64,000 nt of DNA, taken from the NCBI GenBank assembly GCA_019411365.1, contig DXQT01000010.1, forward strand, positions 1-64,000. Reading direction: 5' to 3'. The notes under the pieces were generated by a model. It searched no databases, was not told the DNA's origin, and saw nothing but the letters and a program-made list of their open reading frames with translations. Made by a program: the position numbers and the translations under genes. Within the stretch, counting starts at the first letter, position 1. Every line of letters begins with the position of its first letter. This stretch comes from Roseburia sp. Lineage in GTDB: Bacteria > Bacillota_A > Clostridia > Lachnospirales > Lachnospiraceae. Below, piece by piece: positions 1 to 8,737 of the stretch.

Positions 1-41
1 TGTTCGGGACTTACACCCGTTAGAGCGCGCCCATGGCGCGC
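1..41 (-). mobile_element. Probable 5' end of a group IIC intron (cut by window edge)
   Basis: On the minus strand the sequence from position 41 towards 1 begins GCGCGCC, continues ATGGGCGCGC as a short stem, and is followed by a CGGG-TGTAAGT-CCCG hairpin and GAACA. From memory this is the same order and nearly the same sequence as domain I of the Oceanobacillus iheyensis group IIC intron (GUGUGCC, AUGGGUGC, then GGGUGAGAGUCCCGAAC). It lies directly behind a rho-independent terminator (48-84), which is the usual target of class C introns. Only about 41 bases are in the window, so the ribozyme core and reverse transcriptase cannot be seen. A chance GC-rich palindrome is the alternative. Confidence 0.6.
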
Positions 42-47
42 AAACTG

Positions 48-84
48 AAAAAAGCATGGCATCCCTCTGGACAACCATGCTTTT
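48..84 (-). terminator. Rho-independent terminator of the two-component operon
   Basis: A stem of AAAGCATGG and CCATGCTTT closes a loop of about 16 bases and runs into a T-tract on the minus strand. It lies about 40 bases after the stop codon of the sensor kinase gene. Confidence 0.8.
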
Positions 85-121
85 GGGTTATTGTTCACAC
101 CTGTAGTGCAACTTCCAACAA

Positions 122-2659
122 TTACAGTTCTTCGATTTTTTCTTTTGTTTCTTTCTCTGCTGTCTCGGCAAACCCGAGCACGACCTTAAACAGATCTCCG
201 TCCACATACAGACGGAATGTACCACCCATAAGATCCATCAGGCTGTTTGCGATAGAAAGTCCGAGTCCGCTTCCTTCCGTATTTCTGGATGCATCGCCCC
301 GCACAAAACGTTCCATCAGTTCATCACTGCTGATATTGAGCGGGTATTTTGACGTATTGCGGAAGGTGATAGACACCTGTGCCTCTTTTACTTCAAGATT
401 GATGTAGACACGCGTCCCACTCTGGGCATATTTGCAGATATTATTCATCAGATTATCGATCACACGCCAGAAATGTCTGCTGTCCGCCATGATATAGACC
501 GGTGTCTCCGGCTTTTCGATCACAAGATCAAGTCCTGCCTCTTTTGTCTTTTCCTCAAATTCCCCGACCGTCTGTGTCATAAATATCCCGGCTTCTAACC
601 GCTCTAAATGTACCGGAAGATTTCCGGTTGATGCTTTGGACGCCTCGATCAGGTCTTCGATCAGCTTTTTCAATCGGCTTGACTGGCGCTCTAACACCTC
701 TAAATACTCCTGCGCTGTCTCGTTGTGCAGTTCTTCTTTTTCCAGCAGATCCACATAGTTGATGATCGATGTCAGTGGAGTCTTAATGTCATGGGACACG
801 TTCGTGATCAGTTCTGTCTTGAAACGTTCACTCTTCATCCGCTCTTCGATCGCATGTGTCATGCCGTCGCTGATATGGTTGATCTGTTCTCCCTGTTCCT
901 TAAATATACCGGTCATACGCTTTGTACTGATCTGATAGCCCGGCTCACCGCCTGCAATTTTTTCCGTTCCGTTCTTTAACTGGTTTAACTGCACACAGTA
1001 CCACAGGACCAGCGGATATAAAACCAGTTTTTCTAACAGCCAGAGTAAAAGGGCTATGTCTGAATTAAAAAACATCAATACCCCTATGCCCTCAAAAAAT
1101 GCAAGTACCAGCATGACCAGGATCACTTTCCAGAGAAACCCGATATTTTCCCAGATCATCCGGGCGAACTGTCCGATTTTACGGAAAAGCTGGTAACACA
1201 GGGTATGTCTCCACCATTTTCCCAATTTTACCCGCACGGAAAAACTTAATAAAAACAGTAACAACAGCCATCCCATGCAAAGGGTTGCAACTGCAGTAAC
1301 AAATAAGATAAACGGCAGATACGCAACATCGACATTTATCAGGAATATCGCTGCCACATAGAAAACAAATACCTCTGCCAGCACAGCCCCCACTGCAAAA
1401 ACATCCAGCCACAGATGATCCCAGACAGTCGTAACGATCTCATCCGTTCCATTCCGGTGCCCCGCCGCACACATCAGAAATACAAAGGCTGCTGCTCCGA
1501 TGATAAAACTTACAAACATTGTGACTAGCGCCGTGTAACGCATGCTGTATACAAAATTCAGCAGGGTATTTGCCTGTACGTACAAGTCCGTACTGTTCCA
1601 GTCTGTCCCAATATTCTGCGGCAGGATCACAACCATCTGATAAGTGGTTTTCGGTGATGTGTTCCCCATGTTTACCCAGAGTGTATAGTTGCTGTCAAGA
1701 TAATAATCCTCGTGTGTTGTATACGAAACGCTGGCATCTTCTTTGTTTTTTTCAGATGAGTCCACCCGGTCGATCTCATCCATGGATATCTCCCGGACTC
1801 CGTCTAATAACACATTTCCCCAGTGATTTACATCCATGCGCGTGCCATCAAACATGTCAAACGTGACGTATTCTCCATTTGCAATATCATCCATGCCGCT
1901 GTCTGTGACATCCGTCAGTGGCTCTTCCGTTGATTCTGCTACTGTATCCCCGTCCGCAACATCGGTCAATGCCCCATCTGCAGCCGTTCTTTCCGCAGAA
2001 GCAGCATCTCCTGTCCCGTCTGTGTGTTCAAACAGATACATTTTTCTCTCGGTATCATAAGTAAAAACTGCGCTTCCATATCCGTCTATGTCCGTCTCAA
2101 TCGTCTGCACCGGATAATACTCATTTCCCGCCAGATAAACAAAAACACCTTTTGCCTCATCATAGCAGACCCGGTCCGCATAAACGCTCACCCACGAATT
2201 ATCCCCGGAATACATGAGCTGCACACCGCCGCCGGTCAGAAAATTTCCATTTGTGTATACAATCTGATCTTCGTCCGATAATTCCACACTGTTTGTATAC
2301 ACATCTTCCAGACTGATCTTATCCGAAAAGTTGCGTTCCGCATACGATTTTTCATCATTCAGGTCAATCCCCTCGAGACTGTCTGCTTTGATAATACCAT
2401 ATTTAAAATATTTGCTTTCTACAGAATCTGCCGGCTGTTCCCGCCTTACATCATCCACCGCGGACAGACCATATTCATAGGAAACATTTTCAAACCACTG
2501 CTTTCTTGTTTCATCCTTTGAATTTCTATAGATTCCTTCATCAAACATAAAGATCACGCCCACCGCACTGAACACAAAACACAGTGCACTGGCACTGAGC
2601 ACAATCCATGCAATGATCTTTGCCGCCGTCGATCCTCTCCACTTTTCCACTTTTTTCAC
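122..2659 (-). CDS. Membrane sensor histidine kinase with large extracytoplasmic domain
   Basis: Two-component sensor kinase of 845 residues. A first membrane segment (about residues 15-38) is followed by an extracytoplasmic region of roughly 330 residues, with a Thr/Asp/Glu-rich stretch near its middle. Four or five more membrane segments follow (about 370-560). The cytoplasmic half has a HisKA box, SHDIKTPLTS, with the phospho-acceptor His near residue 622, and a HATPase domain with the G2 box GSGLGLS near residue 797. The start is GTG and overlaps the stop of the upstream regulator gene (GTGA), so the two are translationally coupled. The stimulus is unknown. The multi-span sensor with a long extracellular insert is commoner in Lachnospiraceae kinases of unknown ligand than in the metal or antibiotic sensors. 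Confidence 0.9.
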   Translation of the reverse strand: MKKVEKWRGSTAAKIIAWIVLSASALCFVFSAVGVIFMFDEGIYRNSKDETRKQWFENVSYEYGLSAVDDVRREQPADSVESKYFKYGIIKADSLEGIDLNDEKSYAERNFSDKISLEDVYTNSVELSDEDQIVYTNGNFLTGGGVQLMYSGDNSWVSVYADRVCYDEAKGVFVYLAGNEYYPVQTIETDIDGYGSAVFTYDTERKMYLFEHTDGTGDAASAERTAADGALTDVADGDTVAESTEEPLTDVTDSGMDDIANGEYVTFDMFDGTRMDVNHWGNVLLDGVREISMDEIDRVDSSEKNKEDASVSYTTHEDYYLDSNYTLWVNMGNTSPKTTYQMVVILPQNIGTDWNSTDLYVQANTLLNFVYSMRYTALVTMFVSFIIGAAAFVFLMCAAGHRNGTDEIVTTVWDHLWLDVFAVGAVLAEVFVFYVAAIFLINVDVAYLPFILFVTAVATLCMGWLLLLFLLSFSVRVKLGKWWRHTLCYQLFRKIGQFARMIWENIGFLWKVILVMLVLAFFEGIGVLMFFNSDIALLLWLLEKLVLYPLVLWYCVQLNQLKNGTEKIAGGEPGYQISTKRMTGIFKEQGEQINHISDGMTHAIEERMKSERFKTELITNVSHDIKTPLTSIINYVDLLEKEELHNETAQEYLEVLERQSSRLKKLIEDLIEASKASTGNLPVHLERLEAGIFMTQTVGEFEEKTKEAGLDLVIEKPETPVYIMADSRHFWRVIDNLMNNICKYAQSGTRVYINLEVKEAQVSITFRNTSKYPLNISSDELMERFVRGDASRNTEGSGLGLSIANSLMDLMGGTFRLYVDGDLFKVVLGFAETAEKETKEKIEEL

Positions 2660-3348
2660 ACCTGTCCTTCCATTTTATAACCACGTCCCCACACAACTTT
2701 CAAATACCGCGGTTCTGCCGGGTTATACTCCACTTTTTCCCGCAGATGCCTGATATGTACCGCCACCGTATTCTCCGTTCCGTAGGGATTATCCTGCCAT
2801 ACCTGTTCGTAAATCTGGTTCGGGGAAAACACATCTCCAGGATGCTCCATCAGAAGTTTTAAAATATCGTATTCCGTGCGTGTCAGAGAAATCTTTTCGC
2901 CGTCAAGCGACACCTCTTTGCTGCGGTCGTCAAGTTCGATCCCGCCGATCGAGAGAACATCTTTTCTGATAGCTCCGCCTCCGAGCTGCATATAGCGTCT
3001 GAGCTGTGATTTGACGCGCGCCTGCACTTCAATCGGATTAAACGGTTTGGTGATATAATCGTCCGCCCCGACAGTCAGTCCTAACACTTTATCTGTATCC
3101 TCACTTTTTGCTGTCAGTAAAATAACCGGAACATTGCTCGTCTCACGGATTTTCACCATCGCTGCAATCCCATCCATCTCCGGCATCATGATATCCATCA
3201 GTACCAGATGGATGTCCTGTTCCTTTAACACCTCAAGTGCCTCTTTTCCGTTATATGCCTCAAATACCTGATAACCGTCCGCTATCAGATAGATTTTTAA
3301 TGCTGAAACAATGTCTTTCTCATCATCGCACACCAGTATACTGTACAT
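2656..3348 (-). CDS. OmpR/PhoB-family response regulator
   Basis: Response regulator of 230 residues. The receiver domain (1-120) has the acidic pair near the N-terminus (CDDE), the phospho-acceptor Asp in LVLMDIMMPEMDG (about residue 52), the conserved Thr (LLTAKSED) and Lys (ITKPF). The C-terminal winged-helix Trans_reg_C domain (about 130-228) ends in the typical VWGRGYKM. It is the first gene of a two-gene operon with the sensor kinase, and divergent from the MATE pump gene, which is a plausible but unproven target. Confidence 0.93.
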   Translation of the reverse strand: MYSILVCDDEKDIVSALKIYLIADGYQVFEAYNGKEALEVLKEQDIHLVLMDIMMPEMDGIAAMVKIRETSNVPVILLTAKSEDTDKVLGLTVGADDYITKPFNPIEVQARVKSQLRRYMQLGGGAIRKDVLSIGGIELDDRSKEVSLDGEKISLTRTEYDILKLLMEHPGDVFSPNQIYEQVWQDNPYGTENTVAVHIRHLREKVEYNPAEPRYLKVVWGRGYKMEGQV

Positions 3349-3480
3349 GTTTTCCCCTTTTCCACAGGTTTTCGATAGATTTTTACATAAACCTGTCTCT
3401 TTATGATCATGCTTTTATTGTAACGGAATAATTATGAATTTCCAATCAGTCAAAACATTAAGATTTGATGAAGTTGTACC

Positions 3481-3509
3481 TTGTATTCGGATAAAAGGAA
3501 TGCTAATAT
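3481..3509 (+). promoter_or_regulatory. Sigma-A-type promoter for the MATE gene
   Basis: TTGTAT and TAATAT are separated by 17 bases, about 85 bases upstream of the MATE start. Confidence 0.6.
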
Positions 3510-3521
3510 AGGAAGGTAGTG

Positions 3522-3548
3522 CTCCCGGAAGCTTTTATTTTCCGGGAG
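3522..3548 (+). other. Leader hairpin upstream of the MATE gene
   Basis: A perfect 9-bp stem (CTCCCGGAA / TTCCGGGAG) around a 9-base loop lies in the transcript leader. It is not followed by a T-run, so it is not a terminator. It could affect mRNA stability or ribosome access. Confidence 0.55.
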
Positions 3549-3593
3549 TAAATTATGGAATTTTTTACACAAAGGTTAAACAAAGGAGGATTT

Positions 3594-4943
3594 ATGGAAG
3601 AAAATAAAATGGGCGTCATGCCGATTGACAAACTCATTATCTCAATGTCCCTGCCGATCATGATCTCCATGCTCGTTCAGGCGCTCTATAATATTGTCGA
3701 CAGTATTTTTGTTGCCATGATCAGCGAAAATGCCCTGACCGCAGTGTCTATGGCTTTCCCGATCCAGAACCTTATGATTGCTGTCGGTGTCGGAACTGCC
3801 GTCGGCGTAAATGCGCTTTTAGCGCGCTCCCTGGGAGAAAAGGATACCGAAAAAGTAAATAAGGTCGCAGAAAATGCTGTATTTTTAATTCTTGTCAGCT
3901 ATCTGCTCTTTCTGATCATCGGTCTGTTTTTTGCAGAACCGTTTTTCCGCAGCCAGACAGATATTGAAGAGATCATCGTTTATGGAAAACAGTATCTGAC
4001 GATCTGCTGCTGTCTTTCTTTCGGTATTTTTACGCAGCTTATGTTTGAGCGTATGCTGCAGGCAACCGGAAAAACCATTTATACCATGTATACACAGGGT
4101 GTCGGTGCGATCATCAATATCGCTCTCGATCCGGTTCTCATCTTTGGTCTGTTTGGTCTCCCGAAAATGGGCATTTCCGGTGCTGCTGCTGCAACCGTCA
4201 TCGGACAGATGATTGCCGGTATTCTGGCAGTTGTTTTAAACCATACAAAAAATAAGGAAGTACAGATTGACCTGCACCATTTTCGCCCGGACAAAAATAT
4301 TATCGGACAGATTTACGTGATCGGTGTTCCCTCTATTGTAATGCAGGCGATCGGTTCCGTGATGAACTACGGTATGAACCGTATCCTGATCGCATTTTCC
4401 TCCACGGCAACCGCAGTGTTCGGCGTTTACTTTAAACTGCAGAGCTTCGTATTTATGCCGGCTTTTGGTTTAAACAACGGTGTCATCCCGGTTATGGCAT
4501 ACAACTACGGTGCCAGAAACAAAGAGCGTGTCACAAAAACTTTAAAACACTGTGTCGCTTATGCAGTCAGCATCATGGCAGTCGGCCTGCTTTTATTCCA
4601 GCTCTTTCCAAAGCAGCTTCTCTCCATGTTTCAGGCTTCCGACACAATGCTCTCCATCGGTGTCCCTGCGCTGCGTATCATCAGTTTAAGCTTCCTGCTT
4701 GCCGGTTTTGGAATTTCCTGCAGTAGTATTTTCCAGGCACTTGGAAAAGCAGTCTACAGTATGTGCATTTCCATTGCAAGGCAGTTGGTGATCCTGCTTC
4801 CGGCAGCATACCTGTTAGCACAGTCCGGCAATGTCAATCTGGTATGGTGGGCATTCCCGATCGCTGAACTGGTATCTGTGGGTGCAACTGCATTTTTCTT
4901 AATGAAGATCAACCGGAGTATCGTGAGCAGGATCGGACAGTAA
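3594..4943 (+). CDS. MATE family multidrug/metabolite efflux transporter
   Basis: Polytopic membrane protein of 449 residues with about 12 membrane segments in two related halves. It belongs to the MATE (multi antimicrobial extrusion) family, which exports drugs or metabolites using a Na+ or H+ gradient. Family features seen are the N-terminal PIDKLIISMSLPIMISMLVQ, the ALYNIVDSIF segment and the second-half GMNRILIAFSS region. The reading frame is open from an ATG at 3555, but the start chosen is 3594, because a strong AAAGGAGG lies 4 bases upstream and the family usually starts at this point. The gene is transcribed away from the two-component pair and ends at a bidirectional terminator. Substrate not predictable. 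Confidence 0.9.
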   Translation: MEENKMGVMPIDKLIISMSLPIMISMLVQALYNIVDSIFVAMISENALTAVSMAFPIQNLMIAVGVGTAVGVNALLARSLGEKDTEKVNKVAENAVFLILVSYLLFLIIGLFFAEPFFRSQTDIEEIIVYGKQYLTICCCLSFGIFTQLMFERMLQATGKTIYTMYTQGVGAIINIALDPVLIFGLFGLPKMGISGAAAATVIGQMIAGILAVVLNHTKNKEVQIDLHHFRPDKNIIGQIYVIGVPSIVMQAIGSVMNYGMNRILIAFSSTATAVFGVYFKLQSFVFMPAFGLNNGVIPVMAYNYGARNKERVTKTLKHCVAYAVSIMAVGLLLFQLFPKQLLSMFQASDTMLSIGVPALRIISLSFLLAGFGISCSSIFQALGKAVYSMCISIARQLVILLPAAYLLAQSGNVNLVWWAFPIAELVSVGATAFFLMKINRSIVSRIGQ

Positions 4944-4949
4944 CATTAC

Positions 4950-5003
4950 AAAAAAATCCCGTATGAGACTGATTTTAAAAATCATTTCCCACGGGATTTT
5001 TTT
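4950..5003. terminator. Bidirectional terminator between MATE and helicase genes
   Basis: AAAAAAATCCCGT and the complementary ACGGGATTTTTTT flank an internal imperfect stem. An A-run on one side and a T-run on the other let it end both convergent transcripts. Confidence 0.85.
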
Positions 5004-5038
5004 GACCGGAAATATTTTCACTCATGGACTTAAACTTT

Positions 5039-6631
5039 TTATTTCTGGTTTGCCGGTTCCATATTGACGGAGCGGCCTTTGATCTTTGCATTTTTCATGG
5101 CATCTAAAACTTCTTTTCCGTATTCTCTCGGCACTTCCACGAATGTGTATTTATCATACATATCAATGGCTCCGACAAGTTTACCCGGCATGCCGGATTC
5201 GCCTGCGACTGCACCTAAGATATCGCCCGGTTTCACGCGGTCTTTTTTACCGATGTTGATAAACAGACGCACCATGCCCTCTTCAGCTCCGGTATTGTCA
5301 AAATCAAAAGAGTCCTCTCTGTCATTGTCAAGATTGATCTGTCCCAACGCCTGTTTTAAGAATGCTGCTGCAATGTCCATTGCAGTATAATCAGATTCGT
5401 TGATCTGCTTTTCGATAATATCGATCGTATCTTTTAAATTTTCCTCGTCGATAATTCTTCCGATTTCTTCCATGACCTTCTCAGCCTTGATCTGTGCCAC
5501 ATCATCCGTGGACGGGATCGGCATTGCAACGATCTTGGTCTTGCAGTAACGCATGATATCTTTTAATTTGTATACTTCTTTGCCTTTGACGAAAGTAAAC
5601 GCACGACCGGTTCTTCCGGCACGTCCGGTTCTTCCGATACGATGAACATAATATTCGTCATCCTGTGGAATATCATAATTGAATACCGCTTCCACATCAT
5701 CCACATCGATACCTCTCGCTGCAACATCGGTCGCGATCAGGATCTCTGTTTTTCCGGTACGGAAACCGCGCATCACACGGTCACGCTGTGTCTGCTTCAT
5801 ATCTCCGTGCAGTCCCTCTGCAAAATAACCGCGTCCCTGCAGTTCCTCAGTCAGTTCGTCCACCATGCGTTTTGTGTTACAGAACACCAGAGAGAGTTTC
5901 GGATTATAATAATCAAGAAGTCTGGTCAAAACTTCGATCTTGTCTTTTCTCTTTACATCATAGTAATACTGCTCAATATTCGGAACGGTCAGCTCTTTTT
6001 TTACCACTTTGATCGTCACGGCATCGTGCTGGTATTTCTTCGTGATATCTAAGATCGGCTTTGGCATGGTCGCAGAAAATAACACCGTCTGACGTCCTTC
6101 CTCCGGGATATACTCTAAGATCGTCTCAATATCCTCACGGAATCCCATGTTTAACATCTCGTCTGCCTCATCAAGTACGATCGTGTTCACTGCCTCACAG
6201 CGGATCGTCTTTCTGCGCAGATGATCCATAACACGTCCCGGTGTACCGATAATAATCTGTGCCCCACCCTTCAATGCCTTGATCTGACGGCTGATCTCCT
6301 GTCCGCCGTACACCGGAAGGATCTTTACACCGTGCATATATTTTGCAAGTTTACGGATCTCATCCGCCACCTGGATGGCAAGCTCTCTTGTCGGTGATAA
6401 GATGATAACCTGTGTTTTTTTATTATTCGGATCTACTTTATGCAGTACCGGGATTCCAAATGATGCCGTCTTTCCGGTTCCTGTCTGTGCCTGTCCAATG
6501 ACATCCACACCGGACATCACAACCGGAATTGCCTGACTCTGGATCGGTGTTGCCTCTTCAAATCCCATTTCTGCTATCGCACGCAATACCTGCGGATATA
6601 AATCTAACTGATCGAATCTAACTGTTTCCAT
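5039..6631 (-). CDS. DEAD-box ATP-dependent RNA helicase (DeaD/CshA/DbpA type)
   Basis: RNA helicase of 530 residues that unwinds structured RNA in cold adaptation, ribosome assembly or mRNA decay. All core motifs are visible: Q motif (TPIQSQAIP, about 28-36), Walker A AQTGTGKT (about 48-55), PTREL, TPGR, DEAD (about residue 153), SAT, then in the second RecA lobe ARGIDV and HRIGRTGRAGR. The C-terminal 80 residues (from DRVKPGDILGAV) look like the DbpA RNA-binding RRM-like domain, so 23S rRNA or similar RNA is a likely target. The start at 6631 is chosen for the AGAAAGGAAA site just upstream; an open frame continues to 6700 but is implausible. Transcription starts about 85 bases upstream behind a clear promoter, and the leader carries a terminator-like hairpin. 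Confidence 0.95.
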   Translation of the reverse strand: METVRFDQLDLYPQVLRAIAEMGFEEATPIQSQAIPVVMSGVDVIGQAQTGTGKTASFGIPVLHKVDPNNKKTQVIILSPTRELAIQVADEIRKLAKYMHGVKILPVYGGQEISRQIKALKGGAQIIIGTPGRVMDHLRRKTIRCEAVNTIVLDEADEMLNMGFREDIETILEYIPEEGRQTVLFSATMPKPILDITKKYQHDAVTIKVVKKELTVPNIEQYYYDVKRKDKIEVLTRLLDYYNPKLSLVFCNTKRMVDELTEELQGRGYFAEGLHGDMKQTQRDRVMRGFRTGKTEILIATDVAARGIDVDDVEAVFNYDIPQDDEYYVHRIGRTGRAGRTGRAFTFVKGKEVYKLKDIMRYCKTKIVAMPIPSTDDVAQIKAEKVMEEIGRIIDEENLKDTIDIIEKQINESDYTAMDIAAAFLKQALGQINLDNDREDSFDFDNTGAEEGMVRLFINIGKKDRVKPGDILGAVAGESGMPGKLVGAIDMYDKYTFVEVPREYGKEVLDAMKNAKIKGRSVNMEPANQK

Positions 6632-6651
6632 ATATTTCCTTTCTATAGAAA

Positions 6652-6697
6652 CGTGCGCCATTGGCGCGCGTAAAACAAGGGGCTGATCAACAGCCCC
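6652..6697 (-). promoter_or_regulatory. Two-hairpin 5' leader (putative attenuator) of the helicase gene
   Basis: On the minus strand a GGGGCTG / CAGCCCC stem is followed by TTGTTTT, which looks like an intrinsic terminator (6671-6697). A second stem, CGCGCGCC-AAT-GGCGCACG (6652-6670), lies just before the ribosome binding site. Both lie between the promoter and the start codon. Conditional read-through is inferred, not shown. Confidence 0.55.
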
Positions 6698-6716
6698 CAT
6701 AAGCGCAACAGTCTGA

Positions 6717-6746
6717 ATGATAACACGGTGCCCGTACTTTTGTCAA
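6717..6746 (-). promoter_or_regulatory. Sigma-A promoter of the helicase gene
   Basis: TTGACA and TATCAT are separated by 18 bases on the minus strand. The rest of the 6632-7002 gap, up to the stop of the diguanylate cyclase gene, shows no further gene. Confidence 0.75.
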
Positions 6747-7002
6747 GAAATTCCCCCGCGCAACAGTTCGCATCAACTGCGGATTTTCGGGAATTATGTA
6801 CCCCAAACCTCATCTTTCGACAAAATCGTCGCCGATTTTTGGTCTGGGTGTTACTTCTTATTTAAAAGCAATCGACAATCATGTATATTATCCATTCTAC
6901 TGCATCACTTTTTACTTCCGGTTTTCCGTGTGAAAAACTCGATTGCGGATTTTTGTTTCTATCTGTTATATTCTATGCCGCATTCATAAAATGTTTCCTG
7001 TT

Positions 7003-8616
7003 TTATTTGTCACTCACATCTGCTAAGTGTCCCAGTGCAAGATCATTTCTGGATTTTTTCTTAACCTGATAAAGCATCGCATCTGCCGCATGCAGAAAAT
7101 CCCAGCTCTTTGTATCATCTTTCGGAATATCATAACAGATTCCCTGTGAGATTGTCACGATAGGCATTGCCTTAGAATATGCATGTTGGATTCCAAGATC
7201 AATGATCCGCTGCCGCAATCCCTCCGCCGCATGTCTGACCGCTTCCTCCGTCATATTCTGATAGAGAATGATAAACTCATCCCCTCCATATCTCGCACAG
7301 AATATCATATCATTCTGCATCAGCTCAAGCTGCTTTGCGATCCGCTTAATGCACTCATCCCCTGCCTGATGTCCGTAGTTATCATTATACTGCTTAAAAT
7401 AATCGATATCCAGGATCTCCATGGCAAGCGGCGTCTGCTCTGATAATGCCTTCTCAAATACCTGATCCAGATAATCATTAAGGCGGAACCGGTTTGCCAG
7501 GCGCGTCAGTGCATCCGTCTCTGACTTTTCCAGAAGCCGTATATTTGCTTCTTCCATCTCGCGTCTTTTTTTGTTCGCCCGCTCTAAAGATTCCCGCACA
7601 TCAAGCATATTTGCGATCATCGCCTGTTTTTCTTTTTCCATGATCTCGGACAACTCGTAATACTGCCCCGCAGCCTCTAAATATGCATCATTATCCTTAT
7701 GCATACGGTAAAACTTAATTTTCAGGGAAATAATCTGCCTCTGAAGATTGACGATCTTTGACTGCCATGTCAATGGCTCTAAAATTTCCATTACCCGCAA
7801 AAAAGCATCATCATTTCCGATTTCAAGCAAAAGCTGGCTGAATTCATAAAGATCACTAAAAATATCCATGATCGGAATATCTGCATTGATCTCCTCACAG
7901 ATCAACCGGATGCATTCATCACGCGCCGCCGTCTTTCCGGTTGCATGGCATACCTGTGCCTTAAAACAGCGAAAACTGAGCAGTTCAATGCCATCAATAC
8001 GGCCCGCGCACTCATCCGAGACAAGCTCTGCATAATGTGCTGCACGCTCCGGCATATCGCGATACAAAAAACCGGTTCCCATTCCTATATAAACACAGGT
8101 GATCAGGCGGTAATTTTTATCATCTTTCACAAAATCCTTTACATGCTGTCCACAATTTTCAAAATATCTCTGTGCCTCTAAATATTGTCCACAGGATAAA
8201 TATAAATTTCCAAGATTTATATCTATCATGGTTTCTTCCTGTTTTAACTGATATTTCGTACAGAAATTCAATCCAGTCAGATAATAGTCAAGTGCGATCG
8301 GCTCATTTCCCCGATTGATCGCCGTAATTGCCATCAGATTATATGCACGCGCCACAAGTTCCCACTGATTTGATTCATTCAGATAAGATACGCCTTTGCT
8401 GATGCAGAAAAAAAACTTTTCACTTTCATTTAACAGATAATAAGTCTCTGCACTGTAATAGTATGCAAATCCAAGCAGCTTTGGATCATTTTTTTTCATT
8501 GCATACTGTTCAATATCATAACACAACTTCAATGTCCGTTTTGCATCGTTTCCCCGGCTGTCGTACACTCCCTGTATCCATGCGCGGACAACTTCATCAT
8601 ATCCGTCGTATTCCAT
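7003..8616 (-). CDS. TPR-like sensor with C-terminal GGDEF diguanylate cyclase
   Basis: A cytoplasmic protein of 537 residues. Residues 1 to about 330 are helical repeats of TPR character (for example AKDILNA-like and QYLEAQRYFENC units). A short coiled coil (about 330-365) joins them to a GGDEF domain (about 370-530) with the intact signature RYGGDEF near residue 443, so it should make cyclic di-GMP from two GTP. The RxxD inhibitory site expected just upstream of the signature reads MQND, so product feedback is probably absent. No signal peptide or membrane segment is seen. ATG 8616 is preferred over the upstream GTG at 8622, because the GAGGAGG site is 9 bases from 8616 but only 3 from 8622. 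Confidence 0.88.
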   Translation of the reverse strand: MEYDGYDEVVRAWIQGVYDSRGNDAKRTLKLCYDIEQYAMKKNDPKLLGFAYYYSAETYYLLNESEKFFFCISKGVSYLNESNQWELVARAYNLMAITAINRGNEPIALDYYLTGLNFCTKYQLKQEETMIDINLGNLYLSCGQYLEAQRYFENCGQHVKDFVKDDKNYRLITCVYIGMGTGFLYRDMPERAAHYAELVSDECAGRIDGIELLSFRCFKAQVCHATGKTAARDECIRLICEEINADIPIMDIFSDLYEFSQLLLEIGNDDAFLRVMEILEPLTWQSKIVNLQRQIISLKIKFYRMHKDNDAYLEAAGQYYELSEIMEKEKQAMIANMLDVRESLERANKKRREMEEANIRLLEKSETDALTRLANRFRLNDYLDQVFEKALSEQTPLAMEILDIDYFKQYNDNYGHQAGDECIKRIAKQLELMQNDMIFCARYGGDEFIILYQNMTEEAVRHAAEGLRQRIIDLGIQHAYSKAMPIVTISQGICYDIPKDDTKSWDFLHAADAMLYQVKKKSRNDLALGHLADVSDK

Positions 8617-8690
8617 GTGCACTGCCTCCTCTCATTCCACACCAGACATTCACTTCTAAGGTTTTCTCCATAAAAAGAATACCGTCTTTT

Positions 8691-8719
8691 ATTATAAAAT
8701 AGAACTGTGTCTTATTCAA
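8691..8719 (-). promoter_or_regulatory. Sigma-A promoter of the GGDEF gene
   Basis: TTGAAT and a perfect TATAAT are separated by 17 bases, about 75 bases upstream of the start. Confidence 0.7.
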
Positions 8720-8737
8720 GGAAGAATGCTTTTTCTT

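Noticed and set aside
1..41. Possible tRNA 3' end at the left edge (TTCGGGACTTACACCCG resembles a T-arm)
   Set aside because: The pairing CGGG-TGTAAGT-CCCG lacks the GTTC...A T-loop, and the adjacent GC palindrome fits a group II intron 5' end better.
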